From the NCBI GenBank assembly GCA_963693025.1, contig OY843749.1:2046001-2110000 (forward strand): a stretch of DNA of 64,000 nt, given 5' to 3'. Source of the DNA: JAHRAW01 sp963693025. GTDB taxonomy: Bacteria; Pseudomonadota; Gammaproteobacteria; Arenicellales; Poriferihabitantaceae. Below the pieces are notes generated by a model, which saw nothing but the letters and a program-made list of their open reading frames with translations, searched no databases and was not told the DNA's origin. A program made the position numbers and the translations under genes. Below, one piece after another: positions 9,087-17,895 of the stretch (position 1 is the first letter of the stretch; the number at the start of each line of letters is the position of its first letter).

Positions 9087-10215
9087 GCGCTGAGGTGTGC
9101 AGGTCATCCAAAAAGCGGCGCAGGTTGGGGTCATCACCGACAACGCCACCGTCACTTTCGCGGCTTGGCTGAGTGCCGATTTCCCGGCTCAAGCGCGCGA
9201 TGATTTCCCGAATCAAGCGCGGACCGTGGTAGATGAAGCCGGTATAGAGTTGTACCAAGTCGGCGCCCGCTTGAAACTTCTCCAGCGCGCCGTCCGCCGA
9301 GTCGATGCCGCCGATGCCGATGATGGGGATTTCGCCCTGCAGGTTGCGAAACAGCCGCGCGACCGTTGCGGTTGAGCGCGCCGACAGCGGCGCCCCGCTC
9401 AGCCCGCCCGGCTCGCGGGCGAGCGCGTGCGCTTCAACCGCGATGCGCGACAGCGTGGTGTTGGTCGCCGCCACGCCGTCTATGTGGTGTTTGCGCGACA
9501 GCCCGGCGATGGCGTCGAGCGCGGCGTCGTCCGTGTCCGGCGAGATTTTCAGCACCAGCGGCACGCGCCGCCCGCCCGCGTCCGCCAACTCCATGCGGCG
9601 GCGGTCGATGCCGCCAAGCAACGGGTCGAGCGCATCATCGCGTTGCAAGTCGCGCAAACCCGGCGTGTTGGGCGAAGAGATATTGATGGCGATGTAATCG
9701 GCGTGCGGATGAACCGCGTCCAGGCACGCCAGATAATCATTGAGCGCCTGACTCATCGCGGTCGCGGCATTCTTGCCGATGTTGACGCCCTTGATGATGC
9801 GCGCATTCGCCCCGTCGCGCCCGATGTTTTCGCAAAACCGCTCAAGCCCGGCGCTGTTAAAACCCATGCGGTTGATGAGCGCGCCGTGCTCGGTCAGGCG
9901 GAACATCCGCGGCTTGGGGTTGCCGGGCTGCGGCAGGGGCGTGACGGTGCCCAACTCAAGCCAGCCAAAGCCGAGCGCATGCAGGGCGTTGCAAGCGCGC
10001 GCCTGCTTGTCGAGACCCGCCGCCAAGCCGACCGGATTGGGGAACGCAAGCCCCATCACTTCGAGCGGCAACTCGGCTTGTTTGTCGCGGTGGTGTTTGC
10101 CGAGCCACGCGCTCAGGCGCGGGCGGCGGGACGCCCTCGCCAGCGCGCCGAGGACGAGGTCGTGGGCGGTTTCCGGCGCCAGCGCGAACAGGATTCGGCG
10201 CAGGGAAAGATACAT
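9064..10215 (-). CDS. pyrD: dihydroorotate dehydrogenase (quinone), class 2
   Basis: Membrane-associated flavoenzyme oxidising dihydroorotate to orotate in pyrimidine synthesis, passing electrons to quinone. The start at 10215 (MYLSLRRILF) gives 383 aa and the class-2 N-terminal helix; upstream codons are antisense-like. Family motifs are NPVGLAAGLDK near residue 60, the FMN/active-site segment INISSPNTPGLRDLQ with the catalytic Ser near residue 182, and IGIGGI followed by VQLYTGFIYHGP near the C-terminus. It lies 31 bp after the pseudouridine synthase gene. Confidence 0.95.
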   Translation of the reverse strand: MYLSLRRILFALAPETAHDLVLGALARASRRPRLSAWLGKHHRDKQAELPLEVMGLAFPNPVGLAAGLDKQARACNALHALGFGWLELGTVTPLPQPGNPKPRMFRLTEHGALINRMGFNSAGLERFCENIGRDGANARIIKGVNIGKNAATAMSQALNDYLACLDAVHPHADYIAINISSPNTPGLRDLQRDDALDPLLGGIDRRRMELADAGGRRVPLVLKISPDTDDAALDAIAGLSRKHHIDGVAATNTTLSRIAVEAHALAREPGGLSGAPLSARSTATVARLFRNLQGEIPIIGIGGIDSADGALEKFQAGADLVQLYTGFIYHGPRLIREIIARLSREIGTQPSRESDGGVVGDDPNLRRFLDDLHTSAHAFQSRV

Positions 10216-10246
10216 CGTCGTTGTCCGTTGCCCGCTTACGAAGGCG

Positions 10247-11053
10247 CTAAAACGACTCGCCGGACCGCAGCCGCCGCCACTTGCCGCTTGCCAGATTGCC
10301 GAGCGTGACCGCGCCGATGCGCACGCGCAGCAGGCGAAAGACGCGCAAATCCAGTTGCTCGCACATCCGCCGAATCTGCCGCTTGCGCCCTTCGGTGAGC
10401 GTGAAGCGCAACAAGCGCTCGTCGAGGTGGTCGATGCGCGCCGGGCGCAGCGGCTTGCCGTCCAGCGACAGGCCGTGGCGCAGCAACGCGAGTTTGCGCG
10501 CGTCGATGCCGCCTTCCGCCCAAACGAGATACTCCTTTTCAACGCGGCTTTGCGGGCCAATCAGTTGCCGCGCGATGCGCCCGTCGTCGGTGAATACGAT
10601 GAGTCCGGTTGAATCGATGTCGAGCCGGCCCGCCGGCGCGAGTCCGCGGCGCGACGGCGCGTGTTCGGCGTGGTTGTGGTCGTGGTTGTTGTGATTGTGG
10701 TCGTGGCGGTGGTGATTGTCATCGGTTATCAGCGTCACCGCCGCGCGATAGCCCTTCTCCGGCGACCCGGAGACATAGCCCGCCGGTTTATTCAGCAACA
10801 CCGTCGCCCGCGTGCGCTGCCGGCGGCGGGCGGATTCGGCGAGCGTGATGGTTTGAGTCGGCGCGACGCGCGTGCCGAGCATCGCGGTTTCGCCATCCAC
10901 CCGCACCAGCCCCTGCTCGATGAAATGGTCGGCTTCGCGGCGCGAGCAAATCCCGCGCTCGGACATCAGTTTGGACAAGCGCGGATGGGTCAAGCGAGCA
11001 CCGCCAACATCCCGCTCACCGCTCGCTCGCGGCTTGCGACGCCCGCCCGACAT
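10247..11053 (-). CDS. RluF/RluB-type 23S rRNA pseudouridine synthase with His-rich insert
   Basis: 268-aa RsuA/RluB/RluF-family enzyme that isomerises uridine in 23S rRNA. An S4 RNA-binding domain (SERGICSRREADHFIEQG, residues ~31-48) is followed by the catalytic domain, with GRLDIDSTG placing the catalytic Asp at 145, and by EGRKRQIRRMCEQL. The S4 wording and RRMCE resemble RluF more than RluB. Residues 111-131 are an insertion with nine His among Asp and Asn, just before the catalytic motif, encoded by a GTG-rich repetitive stretch. The start at 11053 overlaps the 3' end of purB by 38 bp; the conserved domain begins only near residue 25, so a shorter start is possible. Confidence 0.82.
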   Translation of the reverse strand: MSGGRRKPRASGERDVGGARLTHPRLSKLMSERGICSRREADHFIEQGLVRVDGETAMLGTRVAPTQTITLAESARRRQRTRATVLLNKPAGYVSGSPEKGYRAAVTLITDDNHHRHDHNHNNHDHNHAEHAPSRRGLAPAGRLDIDSTGLIVFTDDGRIARQLIGPQSRVEKEYLVWAEGGIDARKLALLRHGLSLDGKPLRPARIDHLDERLLRFTLTEGRKRQIRRMCEQLDLRVFRLLRVRIGAVTLGNLASGKWRRLRSGESF

Positions 11054-12434
11054 AGTCCGCCGGCGTCAACGCCAGCAGCCGCTGCTTGGCGTGCTCGGGT
11101 ATCGCCAGCGTCTCGATAAAAGCGCGCAGAGATTCGCGCTCGATGCCGCGCGCGCCGTGCGTTAGCGCCGCCAGTTTTTCATATGGCTGCTCGACGCCGT
11201 AGCGCCGCATCACCGTCTGAATCGGCTCGGCGAGCACTTCCCAACTCTGCTCCAAATCGTCGCGCATCGCCGCCGCATTGAGTTCCAGTTTGGCAAGCCC
11301 CTTGAGGGTCGATTCGATGGCGAGCACGCCGTGCCCGACGGCGACGCCGAGGTTGCGCAGCACGGTGGAGTCGGTCAGGTCGCGCTGCCAGCGGCTGAGC
11401 GGCAACGTGGCGGCGAAATGCTGCAACAGCGCGTTGGCAAGCCCCAGGTTGCCTTCCGAATTCTCGAAGTCGATCGGGTTGACCTTGTGCGGCATAGCGC
11501 TCGACCCGACCTCGCCGGCGAGTGCCTTTTGCCGGAAATAACCGAGCGAAATATAGCCCCACAAATCGCGGTCAAGGTCGAGCAAAATGGTGTTGAAACG
11601 GCACAGCGCGTGGCACAGCGCGGCGATGTAATCGTGCGGCTCAATCTGCGTGGTCAGCGGCTGATAGACCAGCCCGAGGCGCGCAACGAAAGCCGCCGCA
11701 ATCGCGGGCCAGTCGAGTTCCGGGTAAGCCGCCAGATGCGCGTTGAAGTTGCCGCTTGCGCCGTTGATTTTGCCCAGAATCGGCTGCGCCACAAAGTCGC
11801 CGGCGGCGCGCTCAAGGCGGTGCGCGACGTTGGCGAATTCCTTGCCCATGGTGGTCGGGCTGGCCGGCTGCCCGTGCGTGCGCGCGAGCATCGGCTGCCC
11901 CGCATACGCGCTCGCCAAGTCACGCACGCGCTCGCTCAACGCGCGCATCTGCGGCGCGATAACGTCCTCCCCGGCACGCTTGAGCAACAGCGCATAAGCG
12001 AGGTTGTTGATGTCCTCCGAGGTGCAAGCGAAGTGAATAAATTCGCAATGCCCGGCAAGCCCCTTGCGCCCCCGAACCCGCTCCTTCAAAAAATATTCAA
12101 CCGCCTTGACATCGTGATTGGTGGTCGCCTCAATGGCCTTGACTTCGCCCGCATCCTGCAACGAAAACTCGCTCGCCAACGCGCGCAGAAATTTTTTATC
12201 AACAACAGAAAACGCCGGCAACTCCTCAATGCCACGCTGCTCCGACAAATAAATAAACCACTCAACCTCAACCTCAACCCGCGCCCGCACCAAAGCAAAT
12301 TCACTGAAATAAGGCCGCAAGCAAGCACCCTTACGATGATAACGCCCATCCAGCGGAGACAGCGCAGTCAATGCGCTCAGAGAAAGCGATTCGTTTGCCA
12401 CGGTGGACCAATCCGTCGTGTTTGAACCCGGCAA
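11016..12434 (-). CDS. purB: adenylosuccinate lyase
   Basis: Cytosolic enzyme cleaving SAICAR and adenylosuccinate to release fumarate in purine synthesis. 472 aa, slightly longer than E. coli PurB (456 aa). It has the fumarase/aspartase signature SSAMPHKVNPIDFENSEGN around residue 300 and the TSEDINNLAYAL and HGQPASPTTMGKE segments of the E. coli-type subgroup. The conserved region starts at SLSALTALSPLDGRY, so a GTG at 12398 may be the true start instead of ATG 12434. The 3' end overlaps the pseudouridine synthase gene. Confidence 0.93.
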   Translation of the reverse strand: MPGSNTTDWSTVANESLSLSALTALSPLDGRYHRKGACLRPYFSEFALVRARVEVEVEWFIYLSEQRGIEELPAFSVVDKKFLRALASEFSLQDAGEVKAIEATTNHDVKAVEYFLKERVRGRKGLAGHCEFIHFACTSEDINNLAYALLLKRAGEDVIAPQMRALSERVRDLASAYAGQPMLARTHGQPASPTTMGKEFANVAHRLERAAGDFVAQPILGKINGASGNFNAHLAAYPELDWPAIAAAFVARLGLVYQPLTTQIEPHDYIAALCHALCRFNTILLDLDRDLWGYISLGYFRQKALAGEVGSSAMPHKVNPIDFENSEGNLGLANALLQHFAATLPLSRWQRDLTDSTVLRNLGVAVGHGVLAIESTLKGLAKLELNAAAMRDDLEQSWEVLAEPIQTVMRRYGVEQPYEKLAALTHGARGIERESLRAFIETLAIPEHAKQRLLALTPADYVGRASQAASER

Positions 12435-12478
12435 TCATATCACAGGCGCGGGGAGGCAAGCATTACTCTCTACTACTC

Positions 12479-12590
12479 CGTCATTCGAGCGTTAGTGTCC
12501 GTTAGTCGTCGCGCTGTTTCTTTTAAGCGGCGGCTTACGGACACCCCCGCTAACACACTGCGGGGCAGGCTTGCGCTCGAGAATAACGAG
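12479..12590. repeat. intergenic palindromic repeat, short copy
   Basis: A short member of the window-wide repeat family, between purB and mnmA. It starts with CGTCATTCGAGCGTTAGTG, contains the GTGTCCGT and ACGGACAC arms around the GCGGCGGC stem, and ends with GCTCGAGAATAACGAG. The middle palindrome and the TTCTATCGTTCGAG end of the long form are missing. No gene is visible in the 12435-12612 gap. Confidence 0.85.
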
Positions 12591-12612
12591 TAATCGCAAT
12601 CCAGACTGACAA

Positions 12613-13692
12613 CTACCCATCCAACCCCAAACGAATAATTCCACCGCCGATGCAAATATCTTCCCGATAGAACACAATCGATTGCCCCGGCGTGACCGCC
12701 CATTGCGGCTGCTCGAATTCAATGCGCGATTCGTTGCGGTTGATTTTTGTTATGACGCAGTTTTGGTCGGCTTGCCGGTAGCGGGTTTTGGCGGTGTAGT
12801 GGGCTGGGGTGGCGGGGGGTGTTTCGGTGATCCAGTGCAGGTTTTCCGCCAGCACGACGCGTTTCATCAGCGCCGGGTGGTCGTGGCCCTGCACCGCGTA
12901 TACGATGTTGCGCGCGATGTCTTTGCCGGCGACATACCACGGCTCGCCTTCGCCGCCGATGCTGAGGCCGCGGCGCTGGCCGATGGTGTAATAGCACGCG
13001 CCGCGGTGCGCGCCCACGGTCTCGCCTTCGGGGGTTTTTATGTCGCCCTTTTGCGCCGGCAAAAAGCGGCTGAGGAAGTCGTCGAAGCGCCGTTCGCCGA
13101 TGAAGCAAATGCCGGTGCTGTCTTTCTTGTCGTGCGTGGAAAGCCCGAGTTCGCGCGCCGCCTGCCTGACTTGCTCCTTGCGCATCCCGCCGACCGGGAA
13201 GCTGGAAAGGCGCAGCGCATCCTGCCCCAGCGTGTGCAAAAAATAACTCTGGTCTTTGCGGCGGTCGCGCCCCTTGCACAAGAGGTAACGCCGGTCAACG
13301 CATTCGCGGCGCGCGTAGTGGCCGGTGGCGATGTAATCCGCGCCGAGGCGCAACGCCCAGTCGAGGAATTCCTTGAACTTGATTTCCTTGTTGCAGACCA
13401 CGTCCGGGTTCGGCGTGCGCCCGTTGCGATATTCGTCGAGGAACACCCGAAACACCCGCGTCCAGTATTCGTGGGAAAAGTTGATGGTGCGAAGCGCGAT
13501 GCCCAGTTGCCGGCAGACCTCCTCGGCGTCAGCCAAATCTTCGGCGGCGGCGCAGTATTCCTCGTCGTCGTCCTCCTCCCAGTTTTTCATGAAGAGACCC
13601 GTGACCTTGTGCCCGTCCTCGAGCAATTTGGCAGCCGCCACCGACGAGTCAACCCCGCCCGACATGCCCACCACCACGCTGTCCGCCGGCAT
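12613..13692 (-). CDS. mnmA: tRNA-specific 2-thiouridylase
   Basis: Thiolates U34 of tRNA for Lys, Glu and Gln, taking sulfur through the Tus relay. 359 aa, the normal length. The PP-loop GMSGGVDSSVAA lies at residues ~9-20. The catalytic Cys pair is in NPDVVCNKEIKF (about Cys101) and STGICFIGERRF (about Cys197). ATGHYA and the C-terminal barrel are intact. It follows the secreted-protein gene by 21 bp on the same strand. Confidence 0.95.
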   Translation of the reverse strand: MPADSVVVGMSGGVDSSVAAAKLLEDGHKVTGLFMKNWEEDDDEEYCAAAEDLADAEEVCRQLGIALRTINFSHEYWTRVFRVFLDEYRNGRTPNPDVVCNKEIKFKEFLDWALRLGADYIATGHYARRECVDRRYLLCKGRDRRKDQSYFLHTLGQDALRLSSFPVGGMRKEQVRQAARELGLSTHDKKDSTGICFIGERRFDDFLSRFLPAQKGDIKTPEGETVGAHRGACYYTIGQRRGLSIGGEGEPWYVAGKDIARNIVYAVQGHDHPALMKRVVLAENLHWITETPPATPAHYTAKTRYRQADQNCVITKINRNESRIEFEQPQWAVTPGQSIVFYREDICIGGGIIRLGLDG

Positions 13693-13713
13693 ACCTTCCG
13701 CAGGCGCGGTGCG

Positions 13714-14391
13714 CTACTCGCCGCGCAAAAAGCGATGCCAGAATGAGCGCTTGACCGGCTTGCCGTCCTCGTCCGGGGAGTTGTCCACCACCGCGGTCAG
13801 CGGGTTGATGTCATACCAATGCTCGATTTTCTGCACCACCGGCAGGTAGCCGTTCGGCTGAAACCACGAATCGACCGCGAAACGCTTGCCGCTGATTTTT
13901 TCGCGCACCTGCCCGGCCCAGTGCTGGTCAAACAACGCGCGCCGGTACGCCGCCTTGAGCACGGTATGGTGTTTCAGCAAGCCGTTTATCTCGAAGAGTT
14001 TCAGGTAGGAAGTGGTGTTGACCGCTTCGTCGATGCAGTCCAGTTGCCCCGGAAAAATATCGCTGACGTCGTCCTTCGCCGGCAAATCAAAAGCGAGGTC
14101 TCTATGCGTCGGCGTGTGCCGCCCGATGACCTCCTCCATCCAGCCAATCGCCCTTTTGATTTGCTCGCGCTCCGCGGCGGGCGTCGCCGCCGCCGGCACA
14201 AACCAACCGGCCACGCTCTGCCACTCCGCCGCCGGCAAATCAACCGTCGCCCGGCGCTTGCACCCGAAGTCGTAACAAACCGGTATCGCCGACAGCGAAA
14301 TGTCGTCGTCCACCGGCGGAAGAACCACCCGCCCCGCCCACGCGGTCGCGGCGCCGGCAAGGAAGAACAGCAGGGTGATGAGCGGTTTCAT
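13714..14391 (-). CDS. conserved secreted protein of unknown function
   Basis: 225 aa with a clear signal peptide (MKPLITLLFFLAGAATAWAG, cleavage near residue 19). The mature part has Cys residues in VCYDFGCKRR (~residues 38-45) and in QLDCIDEAVNTTSYL (~residue 120), and a GKRFAVDSWFQPNGYLP block near residue 170. Cys, His and Asp in these blocks could form a cysteine-peptidase or transglutaminase-like site, but I cannot identify the family and that is speculation. It lies directly upstream of mnmA on the same strand and may share its transcript. Confidence 0.75.
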   Translation of the reverse strand: MKPLITLLFFLAGAATAWAGRVVLPPVDDDISLSAIPVCYDFGCKRRATVDLPAAEWQSVAGWFVPAAATPAAEREQIKRAIGWMEEVIGRHTPTHRDLAFDLPAKDDVSDIFPGQLDCIDEAVNTTSYLKLFEINGLLKHHTVLKAAYRRALFDQHWAGQVREKISGKRFAVDSWFQPNGYLPVVQKIEHWYDINPLTAVVDNSPDEDGKPVKRSFWHRFLRGE

Positions 14392-14406
14392 TCGGTGATT
14401 ATAACC

Positions 14407-14628
14407 CTAAAGCGCGGCGGTTGTAACCTCCACATAATTTGGATGGGTATGCGGTTGGGGAATTTCCTGGTTGTCCAGCAACAACCCCTCGAAATGAAAT
14501 TCCAGCGCTTCGCGCATCAGTTCTTTCACTTCACGCTCGGTTTCGCCCGCCGCAATACAGCCGTCCACATCGGGAGCATAAGCGGAAAATCCCGTTTTGG
14601 TTTCTTCAATGATAATTAGGTATTTCAT
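14407..14628 (-). CDS. hicB: HicB-family antitoxin
   Basis: 73-aa antitoxin of a type II toxin-antitoxin pair. The N-terminal partial RNase-H-like fold reads YLIIIEETKTGFSAYAPDVD, with the family motif GCIAAGETEREVKELMREAL following. It has no obvious added DNA-binding domain, as expected for the short HicB form. The start at 14628 lies inside the 3' end of the hicA-like gene (23 bp overlap), giving the usual hicA-hicB order. Confidence 0.88.
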   Translation of the reverse strand: MKYLIIIEETKTGFSAYAPDVDGCIAAGETEREVKELMREALEFHFEGLLLDNQEIPQPHTHPNYVEVTTAAL

Positions 14629-14812
14629 TTTTTAACCTCGCTTGTTTAAATATTTTCGATTGTGTTCCGATCGCTATATCAGAACTTAGTTTTCCTGATA
14701 CGGTAACCGCGCCTCGTTTGTTCGGATGTTTAAATTGGCGGTGGCTACCCTTTGTTCGTGCCAAATACCAGCCGTCATTTTCAAGCGCCTTGATAATTTC
14801 TTTGACTTTCAT
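14606..14812 (-). CDS. hicA: HicA-family mRNA interferase toxin
   Basis: 68-aa double-stranded-RNA-binding-like fold toxin that cleaves mRNA and tmRNA when free of HicB. It shows the family pattern EIIKALENDGWYLARTKGSH followed by RQFKHP, with the catalytic His in GSHRQF at about residue 23. GAVTVSGKLSSDIAIGTQ and KIFKQA match the end of the fold. It lies first in the pair. About 115 bp of AT-rich sequence separates it from yggX upstream and could hold its own promoter. Confidence 0.88.
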   Translation of the reverse strand: MKVKEIIKALENDGWYLARTKGSHRQFKHPNKRGAVTVSGKLSSDIAIGTQSKIFKQARLKNEIPNYH

Positions 14813-14928
14813 CCGTTACTTTACCTATCAATACACACAAATGCCAGATATGTCACTACCCAAATATTCGGGTGATGATGTCGCTGGCAATATTTAAGTT
14901 TAGGTTGTCCTTAGCGTTGCGATTCGAT

Positions 14929-15195
14929 CTACTCCGGCTTCCACGCATCCGGCAGTACAATCCCGTCGCCGAAAAACCAGGCTTCCATTTGCGCGGCGAG
15001 GTAGCGTTTGTGGTCGGCTTCCAGTGGGTTGAGTTTGTATTCGTTGATGAGGATGGTTTGCTGGCGCAGCCATTCCTGCCAGGCTTCTTTGGAGACGTTT
15101 TCATACAGCCGCTTGCCCAGTTCGCCGGGCCACGGGGCGAAGTCCAGCCCCTCGGCTTCTTTGCCCAGTTTTACGCAGTGTATTTTACGGCTCAT
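14929..15195 (-). CDS. yggX: YggX-family Fe(2+)-trafficking protein
   Basis: 88-aa cytosolic protein linked to protection of iron-sulfur clusters. It has the conserved opening RKIHCVKLGKEAEGLDFAP with the single conserved Cys6, then PGELGKRLYENVSKEAWQEW and the KLNPLEADHKRYLAAQME block. The start overlaps the last codons of mutY by 11 bp. The mutY-yggX pair is a common gammaproteobacterial arrangement, and MutY itself carries a 4Fe-4S cluster. Confidence 0.95.
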   Translation of the reverse strand: MSRKIHCVKLGKEAEGLDFAPWPGELGKRLYENVSKEAWQEWLRQQTILINEYKLNPLEADHKRYLAAQMEAWFFGDGIVLPDAWKPE

Positions 15196-16312
15196 TCAAC
15201 AAGTCCAGAATGCGGTTGACGGCGGCTGGCAGGCCGATTTGTGCGGGAGATAACGGGTTGTACCAAAGATAGCGCTCGGCGTCCATTATTTGATTGCCGG
15301 TCGCAAGGCAGGTGGCGGGCAGCGGCAGGATGTCGAGGTCGAAGTGGGTGAATGAATGCGTCATCGGCGCCAGCGGCGTGCCGGTTTTGACGGTCAGCCC
15401 GAGCTGTTGTTCGCACCAGTTTTCTATTGGCGTTGTTTCCACCGGCGCGGCGCGCGGCGGTTGCGCGTATTCGGGCAGCGACCATAGCCCGCCCCATATT
15501 CCGCTCGGCGGGCGCTTGACGAGCAGCAATTCGGCGCGCCGGTTTTTCACGATTAGCATGGTCACCGCCTTGCGCGGGCGGGCCGCCTTCGGCTTCGGTT
15601 TGGGGTGGGGGAAGGCGCTCGGATTGCCGCGTTGATACGCCCGGCAGTCCGCCGCCAGCGGGCAGGTCGCGCACAACGGCTTGGCGCGCACGCACACGGT
15701 CGCGCCCAAATCCATCATCGCCTGGGTGTAGTCGGCGACGCGCGCGGCGGGGGTCAGTTGGTCGGCGATGCGCCACAGTTTGGCTTGCACTTTGGCGGCG
15801 CCGGGATAGCCCGCCAGCGCGCGGTGGCGCGTCAGCACGCGCTTGACGTTGCCGTCCAAAATCGGGTGGCGCTGACCGAAAGCGAACGCCAGAATCGCCC
15901 CGGCGGTGGAGCGCCCGACACCGGGCAACGCCACGACATGCTCGAAGCGGTCGGGAAAATCGCCGCCGTGCCGCGCAACGATTTCCCGCGCCGCCGCATG
16001 CAAGTTGCGCGCACGGGCGTAGTAACCAAGCCCCGACCAGTAATGCAACAACTCGTCCGCACCGCAACGCGCCAACGCCTCAACGCCGGGAAAGCGGGCG
16101 ATGAATTTCCGGTAATAGGGAATCACCGTCGCCACCTGCGTCTGCTGCAACATAATCTCCGCAACCCAAATGCGGTATGGGTCGGGACTGTGGCAGTCGC
16201 GCCACGGCAACGATTTGCGCCCGTGGCGGTTATACCAACGTAGCAGGCGGTCGGAGATGTCGCAATGACCCGCCCGGCATTTACCCGGAGATTTCCCACA
16301 ATCAGTGCGCAT
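15185..16312 (-). CDS. mutY: adenine DNA glycosylase
   Basis: Removes adenine mispaired with 8-oxoG. 375 aa. The HhH-GPD domain reads LPGVGRSTAGAILAF with catalytic Asp153 (ILDGNVKRVL) and Glu52 (AEIMLQQTQV). The 4Fe-4S loop is CVRAKPLCATCPLAADC near residues 207-223. A C-terminal NUDIX-like 8-oxoG-recognition domain follows (PPSGIWGGLWSLPEY). The first ~18 residues precede the conserved region and may be untranslated. Confidence 0.95.
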   Translation of the reverse strand: MRTDCGKSPGKCRAGHCDISDRLLRWYNRHGRKSLPWRDCHSPDPYRIWVAEIMLQQTQVATVIPYYRKFIARFPGVEALARCGADELLHYWSGLGYYARARNLHAAAREIVARHGGDFPDRFEHVVALPGVGRSTAGAILAFAFGQRHPILDGNVKRVLTRHRALAGYPGAAKVQAKLWRIADQLTPAARVADYTQAMMDLGATVCVRAKPLCATCPLAADCRAYQRGNPSAFPHPKPKPKAARPRKAVTMLIVKNRRAELLLVKRPPSGIWGGLWSLPEYAQPPRAAPVETTPIENWCEQQLGLTVKTGTPLAPMTHSFTHFDLDILPLPATCLATGNQIMDAERYLWYNPLSPAQIGLPAAVNRILDLLNEP

Positions 16313-16388
16313 ATGTAATTCGACTTGACAGCGTTATTTGATTGGTATTAGCCTTAACATAACAGTATAAAAGTAGCAGGTGGTATGT

Positions 16389-17033
16389 ATGTCTGAAAAG
16401 AATGATGAGGAAAAACCGAGCAATCCTGATCGCGATCTGAAAAGACTAAAAGTCGAGTATGCGTGGAAGTATTTCGAATATCATGCCAAGCAACGTACCA
16501 CGGTATTCAATTTTTTCATTCTATTCTCTGGAATTCTTTTTGCCGCGCTTACTGTACTTTTAGATGACGATAAGCATTTGCTTTTAATTATATTTTCTTT
16601 CTTTGGACTCATAATTACTCTATGTTTCCTCAATTTGGAGCGAAGAAATCAGGAACTGGTAACTGTTGGGGAAATGGCTTTAATATATTTGGAAAGCGGT
16701 TTATTTGAGGAATCTTACGAAAATGACTGTAGATTGAAACAGATACCGCGGGGCCTCTTAGGTCTTATTCCGGAACTTTGGAAACTTATATTCAATGACT
16801 TAACGCGTGATAGAATAGATGAGGAGATAAAGAAAAAATTTCCGGGAATAGAGAAAAATCCGACGGGGCCTCTTTCTCTTGGGGTACTTTACAATACCAA
16901 ATACAGACACGCTATTTGGTTACCGGCAATCTACAAGATGATAGCAATTTGCTATTTCAGTCTAATGCTATGGGGCGTTTGCATACGATTCCCATATTTA
17001 TTGCCACAGTTTTTTTGTAATCTATTCAAATAA
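16389..17033 (+). CDS. small low-GC membrane protein, RipA/SLATT-like
   Basis: 214 aa starting at the ATG at 16389 behind AGGTGG; a GTG at 16380 would add three residues. The N-terminus is charged, followed by YAWKYFEYHAKQRTTVFNFF and two adjacent membrane helices (FFILFSGILFAALTVLL and LLLIIFSFFGLIITLCFLNL). A third hydrophobic stretch lies near the C-terminus (IAICYFSLMLWGVC). The layout resembles RipA-like or SLATT-like small membrane proteins, a tentative match. Its base composition is much poorer in GC than the flanking genes, so it looks acquired. Confidence 0.7.
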   Translation: MSEKNDEEKPSNPDRDLKRLKVEYAWKYFEYHAKQRTTVFNFFILFSGILFAALTVLLDDDKHLLLIIFSFFGLIITLCFLNLERRNQELVTVGEMALIYLESGLFEESYENDCRLKQIPRGLLGLIPELWKLIFNDLTRDRIDEEIKKKFPGIEKNPTGPLSLGVLYNTKYRHAIWLPAIYKMIAICYFSLMLWGVCIRFPYLLPQFFCNLFK

Positions 17034-17067
17034 CCTTCTGCATGTCCAGTTGCAACCATACTGCTCA

Positions 17068-17895
17068 ATGAAAAAATATCCAGTCGTTATATTTGATGTC
17101 GATGGGGTTTTAGTGAATTCACTTACACCTCATTTAAAAATCTGCGAAGACAAAAACAGGGAATACAATCTGGATCTTACTATTCCAAACCCAGCAGAGT
17201 TTAAGGACATGGTTCGGAAAGGAACCCCCGTAAGTCCCATGAATTTATTCTTTGAAGCCGTAGGGTTTAAAAGTCCATATATGGAACAGGCGGTTGAGTT
17301 TTACAACCAATCTTTTATGCACGATTATCATCCTGGAATGTTCGATAATGTCCCCCAGTTACTCGCCATGCTAAGTAAGGAAGATGTTGTCATCGGAATT
17401 ATAACATCTAATGTAAGAAACAACATCGAAGATGCGCTGGAGCCTGTTATGAAATATTTTAATGCGGATTTGATTTTTTCAAAAGATGATCCGAATTTTC
17501 AATCAAAGAGAAAAGCCCTTCAATTAGTGGCTGACAAACTTAACATTGATACCAAAAATATATTATATGTAGGCGATCAACAAGCGGATTTCGAATCAGC
17601 CCGTAACGCGGGTGCTGATTTTCTCGGTGTTACTTATGGTTGGGGAATCTCAGATGATAAAAATAAGTTTCCAGTTGTAGATGATGTTCTGGACATTGTG
17701 AGTCATGTTATTGGTGATTTTGACGCTCGCAAATCCATCACTGACCGTAATGGGCAACGCGGCGACAAACGAGCAGTAACGTCCGAGGGTGAAAATCCAG
17801 AGGTCTGCGGGACGGCGGGGGGCGCGAAAAAACAGAGGGCTACACGTCATGAGCATCGTATAATCGGTCCAACGCCGCGCACACGACGGGCATAA
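17068..17895 (+). CDS. HAD-superfamily hydrolase with non-homologous read-through tail
   Basis: Phosphatase of the phosphoglycolate-phosphatase-like HAD group. Motif I is FDVDGVLVNS (residues ~8-17), motif II is IITSNVRN, motif III Lys is in QSKRKAL and motif IV is YVGDQQADFESARNAG. The HAD fold ends near residue 218 (DIVSHVIGDF). The remaining ~55 codons read GC-rich sequence beginning near 17735 and have no HAD similarity, so the natural stop was probably lost where a low-GC islet joins older DNA. Start chosen at 17068 (MKKYPVVIFD). Confidence 0.75.
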   Translation: MKKYPVVIFDVDGVLVNSLTPHLKICEDKNREYNLDLTIPNPAEFKDMVRKGTPVSPMNLFFEAVGFKSPYMEQAVEFYNQSFMHDYHPGMFDNVPQLLAMLSKEDVVIGIITSNVRNNIEDALEPVMKYFNADLIFSKDDPNFQSKRKALQLVADKLNIDTKNILYVGDQQADFESARNAGADFLGVTYGWGISDDKNKFPVVDDVLDIVSHVIGDFDARKSITDRNGQRGDKRAVTSEGENPEVCGTAGGAKKQRATRHEHRIIGPTPRTRRA

